Part shown: positions 27,401 to 35,800 of the stretch, one piece after another
Layout: each line of letters opens with the position of its first letter
Position numbering within the stretch: the first letter of the stretch is position 1
Source of the DNA: a virus
Virus record (IMG/VR): IMGVR_UViG_3300027759_000005
Span: 1-64,000 of that record
Length of the DNA stretch: 64,000 nt
Reading direction: 5' to 3' (one strand)
Notes under the pieces: generated by a model
The model's input: the letters and a program-made list of their open reading frames with translations, nothing else
What the model was told of the DNA's origin: nothing
The model's database searches: none
Position numbers and translations under genes: made by a program

Positions 27401-28069
27401 GTATCCGTTTTTATTTAAGAAACCATCGAAGTCTTCGGTGTTTACACCTAAACCTTCTAATTCTGTTCTACTATAATTTTCATCAATAAAATTATCTTCT
27501 TGATTTTGTTTTTTAGAAGAATAATATAAATAAGGATGATCAAGATCAGAATCTGTTTCTTGTATCTTACTCTTAAGTCTTGCTATTTCATTTAAACTAT
27601 CTACATGTTCTGTAGAGTTAGGTTTTAAATCATATATTTCTTCTGGTTTTGATACTTTGACTTTCTTTTGTTCTGGTAAAGAACCTAATCTTTGTTTGTA
27701 ATCTCCTTTACCTAAAAGTGCTTTTAATTCTTGATAGTCTTTGTTAAAATTTGTTTGAGCACCATATAAATCATTAATATCTGCGTTGGATCTACGATAA
27801 GTAGAAGGAGGAGGAGCATCTCCTCTCTTCTGCATTATTTCTAAATCGTCTTCGTTTGCTAGTCTATATTTTTGTGAACCCGAAGAACCACTTGCCTGCT
27901 TGGATTCCGTATTTTGTGCTTTCTTTTTCGGCATCACGCCCGCACTCTTCGCAACGCCTTTTAACTTTTTTGCATTTGGATTCTCCATTAAAAAGTTAAT
28001 TCTTTCAAAATCTGAATAATTAGACAAATCTACTTGTGATCCATCCGGTAATGAATATACTTCTTCCAT
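18422..28069 (-). CDS. giant polyvalent internal virion protein (3215 aa)
   Basis: This is the largest gene in the window and the last of the late operon. A hydrophobic Gly/Ala-rich region lies at about 470-560. A zincin metalloprotease motif HEFLH is at 902-906 (VIQHEFLHGV). A PcfJ-like motif WCTGAS is at 1992-1997 with a following strand-rich, LRR-like region. The C-terminal third (NWLNGATAV, FANMRSALLQTLGAINF near 2790) resembles the LPD-type modules of large polyvalent proteins. The motif KFSLxE occurs at 1113, 1660, 1706 and 2422, between domains. Such proteins are injected with the DNA, like T7 gp16, and carry several enzymatic domains. Cleavage at KFSLxE by the embedded protease is a hypothesis. 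Confidence 0.85.
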   Translation of the reverse strand: MEEVYSLPDGSQVDLSNYSDFERINFLMENPNAKKLKGVAKSAGVMPKKKAQNTESKQASGSSGSQKYRLANEDDLEIMQKRGDAPPPSTYRRSNADINDLYGAQTNFNKDYQELKALLGKGDYKQRLGSLPEQKKVKVSKPEEIYDLKPNSTEHVDSLNEIARLKSKIQETDSDLDHPYLYYSSKKQNQEDNFIDENYSRTELEGLGVNTEDFDGFLNKNGYKQDYLDKKERGLFSGQGSNFMTGYDYKLADELAKKRMLNLYMDNMQRRDYTKQDLNQEIELVSGNIKEKQIINRSLFDQNKTAKYIENNFPSVAQKLKDRDAENAKLYEESKKGSSDFWSWDTPGKIGRAGWYGMIDRLDQVSPVVYEKLGMTDVAEGIRLNAEQTQLSRPDNRGFAYASGKLVKYNGTDYIVDSRGQVYDKDAKIRVTDLLGKSTYEKILSDSKYAPSDWAFSGQGAATQTANVMGDMIIQAALTRGVGQFGAIATETRLALSGAQRATKFSSFLNDTSNALKMIPLQRAEGYSMIAQGALGYTQGYEETLKAARENGITDGEAFKLASSAAQRLAVLYSVTGIINPQTQVAENLFGPKNIIKKAIDQYTKQGEKGFMQYLDDIVKNAPKNMIGFAEEGGKEVIQENIQQVGEIGANKITNLEAGKKIMNEVMSGDDFVNTSILSFLSSGLISKMKLPDFHSPDENIDNLTSLSTLAKNKKEFTKIIDGLVNQKVFTVEQADNLKKDVDIYADNINKLRKTITPEAAMPVMRELDKITKLENEKKSVDKAFHGEIDDKIDEIRQKIVDIQYESELKVKNKAIADAIKKGVAKGIEMKTFSSTEETKDYLMNELNMPEKDANDYLVNPGFALNSKTLKKYSKDADSISDKSQVIVVNESKTRDAGVIQHEFLHGVLQNTLKDNPEAQKLIGTALTNELMKMHDALQKKGSKDSPVSGMFMQRLKQYIDKSVELKAKEIASYEIKLRQADGDPSKIAALKAAHNDMLNKIDGVMWEEALTTYSDALRRGHIKYEESTFTKLGDTIRRVLQYLGIKDIKFNSGRDVYNFLKDYNHSVETGNWGKALTKMSNEGAKINIQKENKETKEVSKPKEGSNFTTVAKFSLSERKSSEDIKRDVNKTYNKEAWSTGSNSKDENPVINRVMYDILNEYDYIIKGKAKGLGYANLPDFSEMDFVSETQLAMIPLIRNFNKEFFQKREEYKKELEAKGLDPNSKEFKDKVETQDEKGYQGKKGIVKENTDLNAYINSQLANKMKDALKTGNVTSQIFAEDIQGEGFKEKRIQDDFAGESGEESTFLDDSDSVFDAEQDFADEQRGLAVLLSDPTFKFVDEDGKQIDIETVPFGGFFVTEASDPTVAANRKLKTETDPVKIADLNRQIRDLDRGLQLQAKKDLTFEEKEELKALKSFKSYDLSTGMMVNTFEALSMPDTPAKIISDEVGREILRSPNIETLEYRNFKERLSTLSKTMARRMTFKNGPEIESFMYDKWKLLYDVINHPVDPITGESSYASKKLPPRLKEQDEKGDFRKIKDISRVKFLQSFYGVDDATRIIKIYGGENAAEELKQLEEPEVSEKDGGKLRPTTYFDRRTALMELFGDVMVLQEARRLLRQPDFLERVAERNVNLYNELKDDIIRAKVLNDMAKGKSDIVKFSLVEEIPVRPKPDYITANPSNMIGDNPMYSSKYEELFSNPSDFIKFSLAEIEEPAPEPQSKFKDFLSRINTDELEDYEGWIIKALQQSDIQDDDVNTKKLHTLKSASELNKEIEKRYSDLFDSLYDDYSENEWVIKEYKEGYIDTMLNRSINIPEEEVHLPYWTKMKNDEKFRQKELEKIQLQQEKALQQLADTTNEFDSHDYSLFFKYLFLKDVLSNRYYPDGNENITRKSIKKSEYKTTIQPIQDYTDLDTLKEIWKNYSNNKSVGIGALYLAKKMNEKPISFDSNFIQDVDEDNSLYKFNRGTDEKEIKTLNKLASYSVKSGYKGSSWCTGASMQMAASQLSDGDFYIIANKNSKIPVLAVRYNDKNIVEMAGTRDNQNLWKQDFNKIEFAANELPSSNKDLVLNQLETAKILYRNTEEDIRKINDEDILKGFILSKDINIHFENDIYIKSKYASRQLRRVLMEKQRASGADPLEIYKNGFNINEDGISEVLSDFDLDVLNQLTEFTSDVNIQLGFNPNSDLEFLETVSDPYEDIKLNELTKAYNLTIRGLLSFEAKKLENAKNLNIEFKTNQGDFLNLPSKIDYNISLDFYDSDPVDTEAGTNIFYEPVDISGRNLELYFNDQETEEIVLSNLQNANTVSIAGVVTNAIKLPSKLKTLSTENIESISGGNIEVTGLKELENLNMEMTGFDNLWFSYLKKVKKLDIIDRGEYDEDVEDTIKESEVFKLAEVVYYTYEDHNTGEFATKKLKSKPAEPIKFSLAEEENGKLSNFLEGLPFTEQWVVARDIDNAIKNAKIADGTKVTFKVPSRSKMSDKSTAYFIIQKVAEGYNDFEFTVKKNANRPLTKQVLDALDYKSKKYQEIVEMNNNIEKTINDIIEENKGVKSEEKFSPETAKNLGKNVGRHKIYLPPEDEDFEGLLYTLASASGIRGEEQLEFLRNTLLKPYSDAMLNLMKARQTMYKDWTDLINKKHKGVSKILKQDCGYGGYLYDQAVRVYLWKKAGYEIPGLDKKDIFNLVEKVRTDPKLRKFADDVSLLSKQANGWTKPGHNWGFGSVVGDINDIISKSNRAKYLEHWTKNVEKAFSKDNMSKIEAVYGRKYATALRNTLDRMKTGSNRVDGANDNLLNWLNGATAVTMFANMRSALLQTLGAINFINTSDNNILKAGAALLNVPQYTKDFFTIWNSDYLRDRRSGLMNDVAEAELAQLMNDPRNKSILDKFKAVNYWILKQGYAPTRLADSFAIALGGAGFYRNRINTYLKSGMTEDEAKKATMRDFYQVSESSQQSADVSKISMNQASVKGRLILAFQNTPLQYSRLIKRSAIDLIKGRGSVPNNIAKILYYGAVQNIMFNFMQNALFSLLWDDEDEQKKARFDSAKVRALSGTMDTLLRGSGLQGAILATVKNIIVKWYEKSGDPKGWGDVLLEAANLSPSIGIKARALAKSYKAVEYNKDEILYKGFSPDNVYALEALTSLTSASTNLPVDRLYVKTQNLSNALNSDFEAWERLAFFMGFNEWNLGLGKNKNVEMSSSGSLKIPELKTSELKTNELKMP

Positions 28070-28079
28070 GTGTTATTAT

Positions 28080-29870
28080 TTAATTTGATCTTTGGTATCT
28101 TGCTTTATATTGTTCTAATGATTCTCCGTTTGCTCTAGGATTTTTTTCTGTCCAAACTCTTAGATCTTCTAATCTAGCTTCTGTTAGTTTACCTTGCAAC
28201 TTCTTTTTCTCTCCTTCTCCAGCTGTTTGGTCTAAAGCAAATCTAACTCTGTCATAGGCTTTGTTAAAATTATATCCAGTAACTGGTTTATAAGCTCCTT
28301 CGCCTTTTTTCATGTATATTTTACTATTACCAAACGCTTTTGAGAATAACTTATCAGGATTTGTTGTTAATTCACCTTTTTTATAAGCTTCTGCAATAGT
28401 CAAACCTGTATTGTATTTTCCTTTTACATAAGGTAGTTCTAAATATTTTTTATATAGATCTTCCTTTGTAATGTATTTATCAGATTCTCCAGCTAAATTA
28501 TTAATTTGTGTAACTAATTCTCTTCTATCTCTAAAATCTACTTGTCCAGGAGTATAATTTTTATTTTTATTAGCGCCAGATCCTTTTATTATATTATCAT
28601 AATACTCTGATTGATAAGGCGTTTCATCTTGTTTATCTTGATCACTGTTAGTAGAACTAGAATCACTAGGTTTTTCTTTCATACTAATATTAGGACTAGG
28701 ATTCCAATAGATAGTTCCATTCTTAGTAGTTGTTCTTTCTAGATTTTTAGTGACAGAATTCATTGCGTCATCAGTCATCAAGGTTTTTAGTATTTGTAAT
28801 TTTTCTTCGTCACTTTTATTAGCAAAAGTTTTATCATATTGACCAAGACCTTGTTTCAAAGTGTAATCGAAAAAAGCTCTCATTTTAGCAGGTTTTGTAG
28901 CATATGTAGATAATAAACCTTTAGCACTAATCTCTGCTTTTTCTTGTATACCTTTTCTTATTGCATCTATTTGTATTCTCTGACCTTCACGTATTTGATA
29001 TATATCTTTAGTTTTACCATCAGAACTACCTCTACTATCTAAGTCAAAAGTTTCATATGTTTGTTGTAAAAATCCAGGTAGAACATTACCTCCTTTTTCG
29101 TCAAAATATGTTTTCTTAGCATCGTTTATAAACGCATCATTATTCTCTACTGGTATCAATAAACCATTGTTTGATTCCTCATCTGATTTATTAAACTCTT
29201 TAGAATCTATTACAACACTAAATTCTTTTCCAGTTTCATTATGATGTCCAGAAACTGTTAATAATAGTCCATCTCCATTTGCGTTTTTCTTTACATCTAT
29301 TCTAGAATCTTTCACAAATGCAGAATTACCACCTAATACTTCTAAAGCAGCTGTATTGTTTAGTATTTCTTCAGGAGTTCCTCCGTTAACCACATTTCCA
29401 CCTATTTCTCCTAGTTTATTAGAAGGTGTTTTAAGTCTATAAGTAGCTACTTGACCAGCTAAATTTTTAGCAAATACACCAGAAGTCTCTAATAATAAAT
29501 CTGCATTTCTTATTGACTTTAAATATTCTGCTCTTTTACCAGGATCACTTTCGTTTTCTAAAAGTAATCTATTGTCTGCGGCAGTAACTATATCACCTTG
29601 TATGATACTTTGTATTTGCTTATCCGCTTCACCATTAACTTCAGTTTGCTTAGATTGCCAAGTAGATAATTTATCATTATAATAAAGATCTAACTTGTTC
29701 TTTCTTTCTCTTAGTTTTTGTAAAGTTAATTCTTGTTGTTTTTCTTCAGCTCTTCTTCTTTCTCCTAAACCAATTAACGCTTGTGAAACAGTGTTAGCAG
29801 CTTGTGATATATATGCAGCGGTATTATCATTACCACTTCTTATTATAGGAGGATTTTCATAATATCCCAT
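28080..29870 (-). CDS. internal virion protein (596 aa)
   Basis: A 596-aa helix-rich protein: Ala/Gln start with ISQAANTVSQALIGLGERRRAEEKQQELTL as coiled coil, then long charged helices, and a C-terminal basic region. It sits between the 312-aa and 3215-aa virion proteins, 10 bases before the giant gene in transcription order, in the place of T7 gp14-gp15-gp16. I therefore infer an inner-core or ejection protein. No enzymatic motif found. Confidence 0.65.
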   Translation of the reverse strand: MGYYENPPIIRSGNDNTAAYISQAANTVSQALIGLGERRRAEEKQQELTLQKLRERKNKLDLYYNDKLSTWQSKQTEVNGEADKQIQSIIQGDIVTAADNRLLLENESDPGKRAEYLKSIRNADLLLETSGVFAKNLAGQVATYRLKTPSNKLGEIGGNVVNGGTPEEILNNTAALEVLGGNSAFVKDSRIDVKKNANGDGLLLTVSGHHNETGKEFSVVIDSKEFNKSDEESNNGLLIPVENNDAFINDAKKTYFDEKGGNVLPGFLQQTYETFDLDSRGSSDGKTKDIYQIREGQRIQIDAIRKGIQEKAEISAKGLLSTYATKPAKMRAFFDYTLKQGLGQYDKTFANKSDEEKLQILKTLMTDDAMNSVTKNLERTTTKNGTIYWNPSPNISMKEKPSDSSSTNSDQDKQDETPYQSEYYDNIIKGSGANKNKNYTPGQVDFRDRRELVTQINNLAGESDKYITKEDLYKKYLELPYVKGKYNTGLTIAEAYKKGELTTNPDKLFSKAFGNSKIYMKKGEGAYKPVTGYNFNKAYDRVRFALDQTAGEGEKKKLQGKLTEARLEDLRVWTEKNPRANGESLEQYKARYQRSN

Positions 29871-29873
29871 GTC

Positions 29874-30812
29874 TTATAATTGTTTAAATTCAACATCGAT
29901 TAAAGAGTAATCTACTAAATCAAAACCATCTTCATGTCTTATAACAGCTTCATCAGGAATTTCATCTGACATAACTCCTTGCCAAAGTCCTTTACCAAAT
30001 CTCTCATCTATATATTCAAAAGAATAAATATTTATTCCTTTTTCAGAAATACCTATTTTGTTTATATTTTTCTTTAATCTTCTATCGGATAAAGCTCCAA
30101 TCGCACCACCAGCAATACTACCTACAGCTCCAATACCAGCGCCAATAGCATTACTTTGCGCATTTTTAGCACTAGCAGCATTTGCTTGAAATTGAGCTTG
30201 TTGTCCTGCTAATCTGTTTAATTTTGCAATATCTCTAGACTCTTGTTCTCCATACTTGAATTTAATACCTTCTGCTTCAGCTGTCTGCAATCTTACTCCC
30301 TCTTGATATTTAGCATTTTGTATTCTTCTTTGTTCTTCTATTTTAGCACTTTGAAGTTCTGCTTGTCCTTGAGCTCTTAATTTTTCGTTATCAGCTTCTT
30401 GTTTTTCAATGCTAGCAGCAACACCTTTCTTACTATCTAAAGCGGCTTGCGCTAAAGCAGTTGCACCACCGGCACTTGCGCCTGTAGCTCTTAACGTGTC
30501 TAAAGTGTTCGCCAATGCTTTATCTGACTCTTCAGCCTGCATTTTAGCAGCTTGTGTTGATACACCTAAACTAGCATAAGGATTAGTCATTCCACCAGAT
30601 AAATCTTTAGCGGTATCACTAAGATCACGCATGTTTGCATAAGGATTTGGTATAGCTTGTCTATTAGCTTCTAAATCATCTATTTGCCATTGTTTCCATT
30701 CTGCTTCATTAGCAAAACCTTGTGCCGCTTGTTTTGCTTGATTAGCTGCTATTGCAGATCCAGCAACTGACACTCCAACGCCAACTGCTGCTATAGTTGA
30801 TACTACTGCCAT
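29874..30812 (-). CDS. virion protein with C-terminal S74-type chaperone domain (312 aa)
   Basis: The N-terminus is a hydrophobic Gly/Ala/Val stretch (TIAAVGVGVSVAGSAIAANQAKQAAQG), followed by a long Gln/Ala/Glu coiled coil. A second glycine-rich hydrophobic segment (IGAGIGAVGSIAGGAIGAL) precedes LSDRRLKKNINKIG...YSFEYIDERFGKGLWQGVMSDE, the pattern of the intramolecular chaperone of endosialidase (Peptidase_S74). The coiled coil with membrane-active segments resembles T7 gp14-like ejection proteins. The S74 module is normally found at the end of tail fibres, so its presence here is unusual. Confidence 0.7.
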   Translation of the reverse strand: MAVVSTIAAVGVGVSVAGSAIAANQAKQAAQGFANEAEWKQWQIDDLEANRQAIPNPYANMRDLSDTAKDLSGGMTNPYASLGVSTQAAKMQAEESDKALANTLDTLRATGASAGGATALAQAALDSKKGVAASIEKQEADNEKLRAQGQAELQSAKIEEQRRIQNAKYQEGVRLQTAEAEGIKFKYGEQESRDIAKLNRLAGQQAQFQANAASAKNAQSNAIGAGIGAVGSIAGGAIGALSDRRLKKNINKIGISEKGINIYSFEYIDERFGKGLWQGVMSDEIPDEAVIRHEDGFDLVDYSLIDVEFKQL

Positions 30813-30815
30813 AAT

Positions 30816-31226
30816 TTATATTTTTTTTGAAATTTCGTGTGAAGGATTTTTGTCAACTGTAAAACCTAATTCTTCATGTATATTAAGTAGACTTTTATTT
30901 TGAGTAACACTAAGTATAACTCCTGCTCCAGTGTTTTTAGCTACTTGTTCTAAAGAACTTATTAATAGTGCTACAGCTTCTTTTTTATTTTTTTCTCTAT
31001 AGTTTTTATCAGATATTATCCACTCCATCCAAGCTACTTTAGAATTTGTTAGATATAGAAAACCAGCTACAATAGGCGCGTTATCACACTCAACTATTAA
31101 ACCACCAATTCCATTCATTGGCAACATTTCTTTTGTAGGATGTATTTTCCATTCTTCCCATGATAACCACCAATTCACTAATGTATCCCAATCTGATTCT
31201 TTTAATTCTCTTACTTTTAATTCCAT
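30816..31226 (-). CDS. GNAT-like N-acetyltransferase (136 aa)
   Basis: A 136-aa protein with GNAT organisation: first strand VRELKESDWDTL, central strand GFLYLTNSKVAWMEWIISDKNYREKNKK (beta-4 and the pyrophosphate loop region) and a C-terminal NKSLLNIHEELGFTVD, the usual N-x-x-x-x-LGF ending. It lies inside the tail/internal virion cluster, where small GNAT genes also occur in other phages. The substrate is unknown; virion or host protein acetylation is possible. Confidence 0.7.
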   Translation of the reverse strand: MELKVRELKESDWDTLVNWWLSWEEWKIHPTKEMLPMNGIGGLIVECDNAPIVAGFLYLTNSKVAWMEWIISDKNYREKNKKEAVALLISSLEQVAKNTGAGVILSVTQNKSLLNIHEELGFTVDKNPSHEISKKI

Positions 31227-31236
31227 TTAATTTAAT

Positions 31237-32847
31237 TTAGTATGATGATTCAATATATTCAGCAGAAACTGCGTATAATTCTGATTTATCATTGTTATTA
31301 TGATCACATTGAAATGTTGCGTTTGCAAAAAATCCTTTTACACCAGAGATATATGGTTGACCCCATATTATTTCGTTTTCACCAGGTAAAGAAGTGTTTA
31401 ATATATTTGCAAAATATTTATTTTCTTTCTTTTTAAATCTATTTTCAAACAATTGATCTTCTAATCCAGATAAAGTTGAAGCAGAAATATATTGTCTAAC
31501 AGGAACTGATATGTCTGTTTCTGTAGAGAAATCAGGTAAAAACCAATTCTGTGTTCCTTCGTAATTAATAGTTAAGAAAGATTTAGATTCTGAAACATTA
31601 GGGTTAAAAACAATAGAAACTTTTGATGGATATTGAACTCCATAAAAATTAGATTTGTTTACTGAAGTTGAATAGTGTTTCCATATAGAACCGTTTTTAA
31701 ATGTATATAAACAGTTTCTTAAACTAACACCGTCATTTGGTATAAAACTATGAAAACTTGTCCATCCAGAACTATCTTCATCAAAACTTACTGTTGCACT
31801 ATTATCTTCATCTATGACTAATATATTAGAAACTGTTTTAGTAGGTTGTATACAAACTACATATTGTTTGTTATGTATATCCCATATTCCATAAACATAA
31901 CCATTCTGTAAATTAATATCTGAAAGTTTATCTCTAAAATAATCAAACATTCCATAATCAGATATTTCAGTTATACCATCCTGAGATAATCTTAAAACAA
32001 CGTTTTGATAAGTGTCTACAAAATATTTTCTATAACCATATACTGCAAAACTTTCAGGATGTTTTCCTATACCATAATTACCAGCGTAGGTTTGAACTTG
32101 TCCTATTACCTCTAAACCAGAAGTTGTCATAGGCATACCATCAGCAGAGTAAACAGCACTTTTATCTATTAAAGCTCTACTTACTTTTAATTCTTGAAAT
32201 ACAGTTAAATTCGTATCTTCAGCATATAGTCTTTGTATAGAACCATTTGCCGGATCTAATGTTCTTGTTATATCTTCTGCTACAGAGAATTGATTAGTAT
32301 TGTTAATGCCAGTTCTAGAATTAAATACACCAGAATATATTAATCTATTTATTAAATTTTCTCTTTGATTATTTTCTTCTACAACATAAGCTTTTACACC
32401 TAAATCAACACTTGTATTATTATAACCTCCTCTTATTCTTGATTCTTCTATGTACCAATCTTGTGACGAACCTCCAGTAGCTGTTATGTATTGACTTGGT
32501 AAAAAATCATAATCAATTATTTCACCTAAATATATAGTTGTTCCTGATGGTACACTAACAGTTAGATTATTATATAGTGTAAAATACGTATAAGTGGCAT
32601 CTGATGTAACATATGTAACTATGTTTTCATAATTAACTCCAGTCAAAGTCCAACTTATACGTTGACCTGGACCATACAAAGTAGGATCTGGCGCAGATGC
32701 TAAAGTAACTTTTAAATAGTTATCACCAATTGAACCAGTTCCTGAAGTTGTTATTCCAGCGGCAACAGTAGGACCAACTTTCGTTATACTGTCTATTTTT
32801 TTTAACCAAAATGAATTATAATATTTTATTTCTATAGTTGCTGCCAT
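31237..32847 (-). CDS. tail structural protein (536 aa)
   Basis: A 536-aa beta-rich protein (repeating short strands, many Tyr/Asn/Ser/Thr). It lies directly downstream of the 1382-aa tail protein and upstream of the internal virion proteins, so it probably belongs to the tail tube or nozzle. Phrases such as GIGKHPESFAVYGYRKYFVD and KLSDINLQNGYVYGIWD suggest repeated blades, possibly a propeller. No enzymatic motif. Confidence 0.65.
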   Translation of the reverse strand: MAATIEIKYYNSFWLKKIDSITKVGPTVAAGITTSGTGSIGDNYLKVTLASAPDPTLYGPGQRISWTLTGVNYENIVTYVTSDATYTYFTLYNNLTVSVPSGTTIYLGEIIDYDFLPSQYITATGGSSQDWYIEESRIRGGYNNTSVDLGVKAYVVEENNQRENLINRLIYSGVFNSRTGINNTNQFSVAEDITRTLDPANGSIQRLYAEDTNLTVFQELKVSRALIDKSAVYSADGMPMTTSGLEVIGQVQTYAGNYGIGKHPESFAVYGYRKYFVDTYQNVVLRLSQDGITEISDYGMFDYFRDKLSDINLQNGYVYGIWDIHNKQYVVCIQPTKTVSNILVIDEDNSATVSFDEDSSGWTSFHSFIPNDGVSLRNCLYTFKNGSIWKHYSTSVNKSNFYGVQYPSKVSIVFNPNVSESKSFLTINYEGTQNWFLPDFSTETDISVPVRQYISASTLSGLEDQLFENRFKKKENKYFANILNTSLPGENEIIWGQPYISGVKGFFANATFQCDHNNNDKSELYAVSAEYIESSY

Positions 32848-32880
32848 ATTTATTTATCACTTGTTTTTTTATATTATTAC

Positions 32881-35800
32881 TTAACACGCAGCAAATGTAG
32901 CGGTTCCACCATCTGAATAACTTAAAGAGTCAACATGTACACATGGATATGTACCACTAAAAGCCGCACTACCAACGGTTACACCAGGATTTAAAGTACC
33001 TCCAATTACAGAATAACCACTTCCCGAATCTGCTAAAGCGTTCCATATTATTGGTGTTGCGCCTGTATTTTCTAACTTCCAACCTGTTAATAGTGGAGAC
33101 AGATATTTAGGCGATCCAACGTTACAAGTACTAGCACTTGATGTTCTATTTGGTAAGTCGTAGGTTGTATTTTCACTAATAAAATCTACGCTTATAGATC
33201 TTCCAGAAGGTAATACTCTTATAGTTCCAACTACATGTAGATTTTGGGCAGGTGAAGCATCATCAGTGCCTTGATTATTTTGTATATTAAAGTCTCCTTG
33301 AAAATTTTCTGCTGATGCCCAACTTAACCATCCTTGATAAAAATAAGGAGATTCACCCATAGTAGTTGTACTTAAATAAGGCGCAGCATAAACATCACTT
33401 AAAGACTCATAATCAACAACTCTTACAGACGTGTTTGCTACGTCTATTGTTTCTCCTGGGAAAAACTCTCTCCAGAAATTAAAAGAACCAGATATAGTAT
33501 TTCTACGGAATATATTAGGATGTATTCCATCACTCACTAATGAATCCCACTCTTCGCAACTATTTTCACCAATAGCTCTTATAACTGTTAACTGAGTATC
33601 AGCATATAAAGAACCTGCACCAGGAGAGTTTGTACCGTAATTATAAGTATCTGTTAGTCTAATATCTAATGTATAAGCGACGTTATTTGGTATTGTTACA
33701 TCCAACAAACTAATTATACCCGTATTTTCATTTATACTAAAGTATGTAGCATAATCACTAGGAGTAGAAGTATTCAATAAAGTCCATCTTAATTGTTGTT
33801 GATTAAAACTAGGATTACCCGTTATAGCAGGAGCACCATTAGTACCAACGCATTGATATACCGAACCCAATACAGGTGGATTTGCTAAAATAACATCATA
33901 TAATGGAGGTACAGGTACAGGAAGAGTTGGATCACTTATAACAGGAGTTGAATTACTTAAACTACCTGTTTTAGTTATAATACTATTACCATTAGTTACG
34001 TCGAATAATCTAAATGTAAATATATAACTTTCTCTACTTCCAGCGTCAGTTAAGAAATTAAAGGCATTTTTTATTCTAATAGCGTAAGTATAAGTCGTTT
34101 GATTAACTAACTCAAAATTGCTAGTTCTATCAGTGCCTGTTAAATCTTTAACGGTCATTGTTATACTGTTAACTGTAGTCATCAATGCTCCTGAAGCATT
34201 AACTGGTTGAAAGTTATTTGTTATAAATCTAGAATTCATTGCTCCAGGTGTTGTACCAACGCCATTAGGATCTTGAAATTCATTATGTGTATATACAAAA
34301 GAATTAAAATCAACAGCTGAATTATAAACCTTTAATACTGCCTCGTTTAAATCTGATATAAGACCTGCGGTCGATGTTTCCCAAAATAATTCAAGAGATG
34401 AAGTAACTGGAGATGTTTCATAAACACTCAAGAAAGGATTCATCGTATAATCAGTATCTGGGGTGCCTGCAGTTGTTGTACTTCCTATAACACCTATCTC
34501 ATTAACCGTAGATATTCTAGCGATTATAGGTGTAGTACTTAATTGATATAAGTTATTAGAAGCAGTTCCATATAGATTATTAGGATCATTTGTAGGCAAG
34601 AAATTTAAGTCATTTGCTGAAGATATAGTAGAAACTACATCTGGTTTTCTTGCTGGAAAATATTGTCTATTAAACGTTATAGTTGAATCTAAAGCATTTT
34701 CTACTCTACCGAATAGTTGAACGCTACTTCTATATTGTTTTTGATCTGGACCAACTTCTGTTAAATCTCTAGGTATTTTATTTATATTATCGTTTATTAA
34801 AACAGTGTGTGCTGTTTTATTTTCTTCGTCACTTGGGAATATAGTTGGATTTGCCGCTGCGGTTGGCCAAGTACCTGGACTTGTTGTAGTTTGATACATT
34901 GGATAACCATTTAACAAACCTGGTAAATATACATTATAATAGTCTTGTTGTTGTTGTCTAACTACTATTTTATATGAATACCAACCTAATGGATTGATCT
35001 TATAAGAATATTTTATATCAGGACTAGATCCTGTTAAGTTATAACTTTCACTTATATCTCCATTAGTAGTAACAAATATGCCAGTTACAGTTGGAAAACC
35101 AAAAGTAGCAACGCTGATTATTTCTACATAGTCTTTATATTTTCCTCTTAAATAATTTCCAGGTTGTGGATAATTTCTTTGAGCTGGTGAAGCAACTAAG
35201 TTACAAGAAAGAGTATTTCCTATAACCGTTGAAGTACCAGATACTTGAAAACCATTTGTATTCCCTTGCACACCATCAACTATAGCATACAAACCTGGAG
35301 TACCAGCTCCTTCATTTATATTTGAGACTATAGGTGAATTAAGTATTAAAGCCAATGTATTACCTCTCCAATCTTTTACAACTAAATCGTCAGCATCAGC
35401 AAAATAAGGAGAGTATATAGTTGAACCAACAAAAGTAGTACCACCAGAAGAAACAGTTAAATCATTAGACGATAATATAACGGAAGATTGTCTTCCAAAT
35501 TTATCTGCTAATATAAAACCTGCTTGGTAATTTCTATTTTGTTTAAGTGTATGGTTTGGGTATTCTACCCAAGAACTATATGGTGGTTGTTTTTTTATTA
35601 CCGCTAAATTATAATCTAAATTAGCAGGAGGAGTACTTTGATTTATATAATTACCATATATAACTCTATTTCCAGATACCTCTTGAGCTCTAGCTCTAAT
35701 TGGTACTTTATCATAAACTCTAACTGTTTGAGCTTCTGGTAAAGTTTTATATGGTTTTTGAGATTTATAAGTATAATAATAATCTGAAGTATTACCAGCG

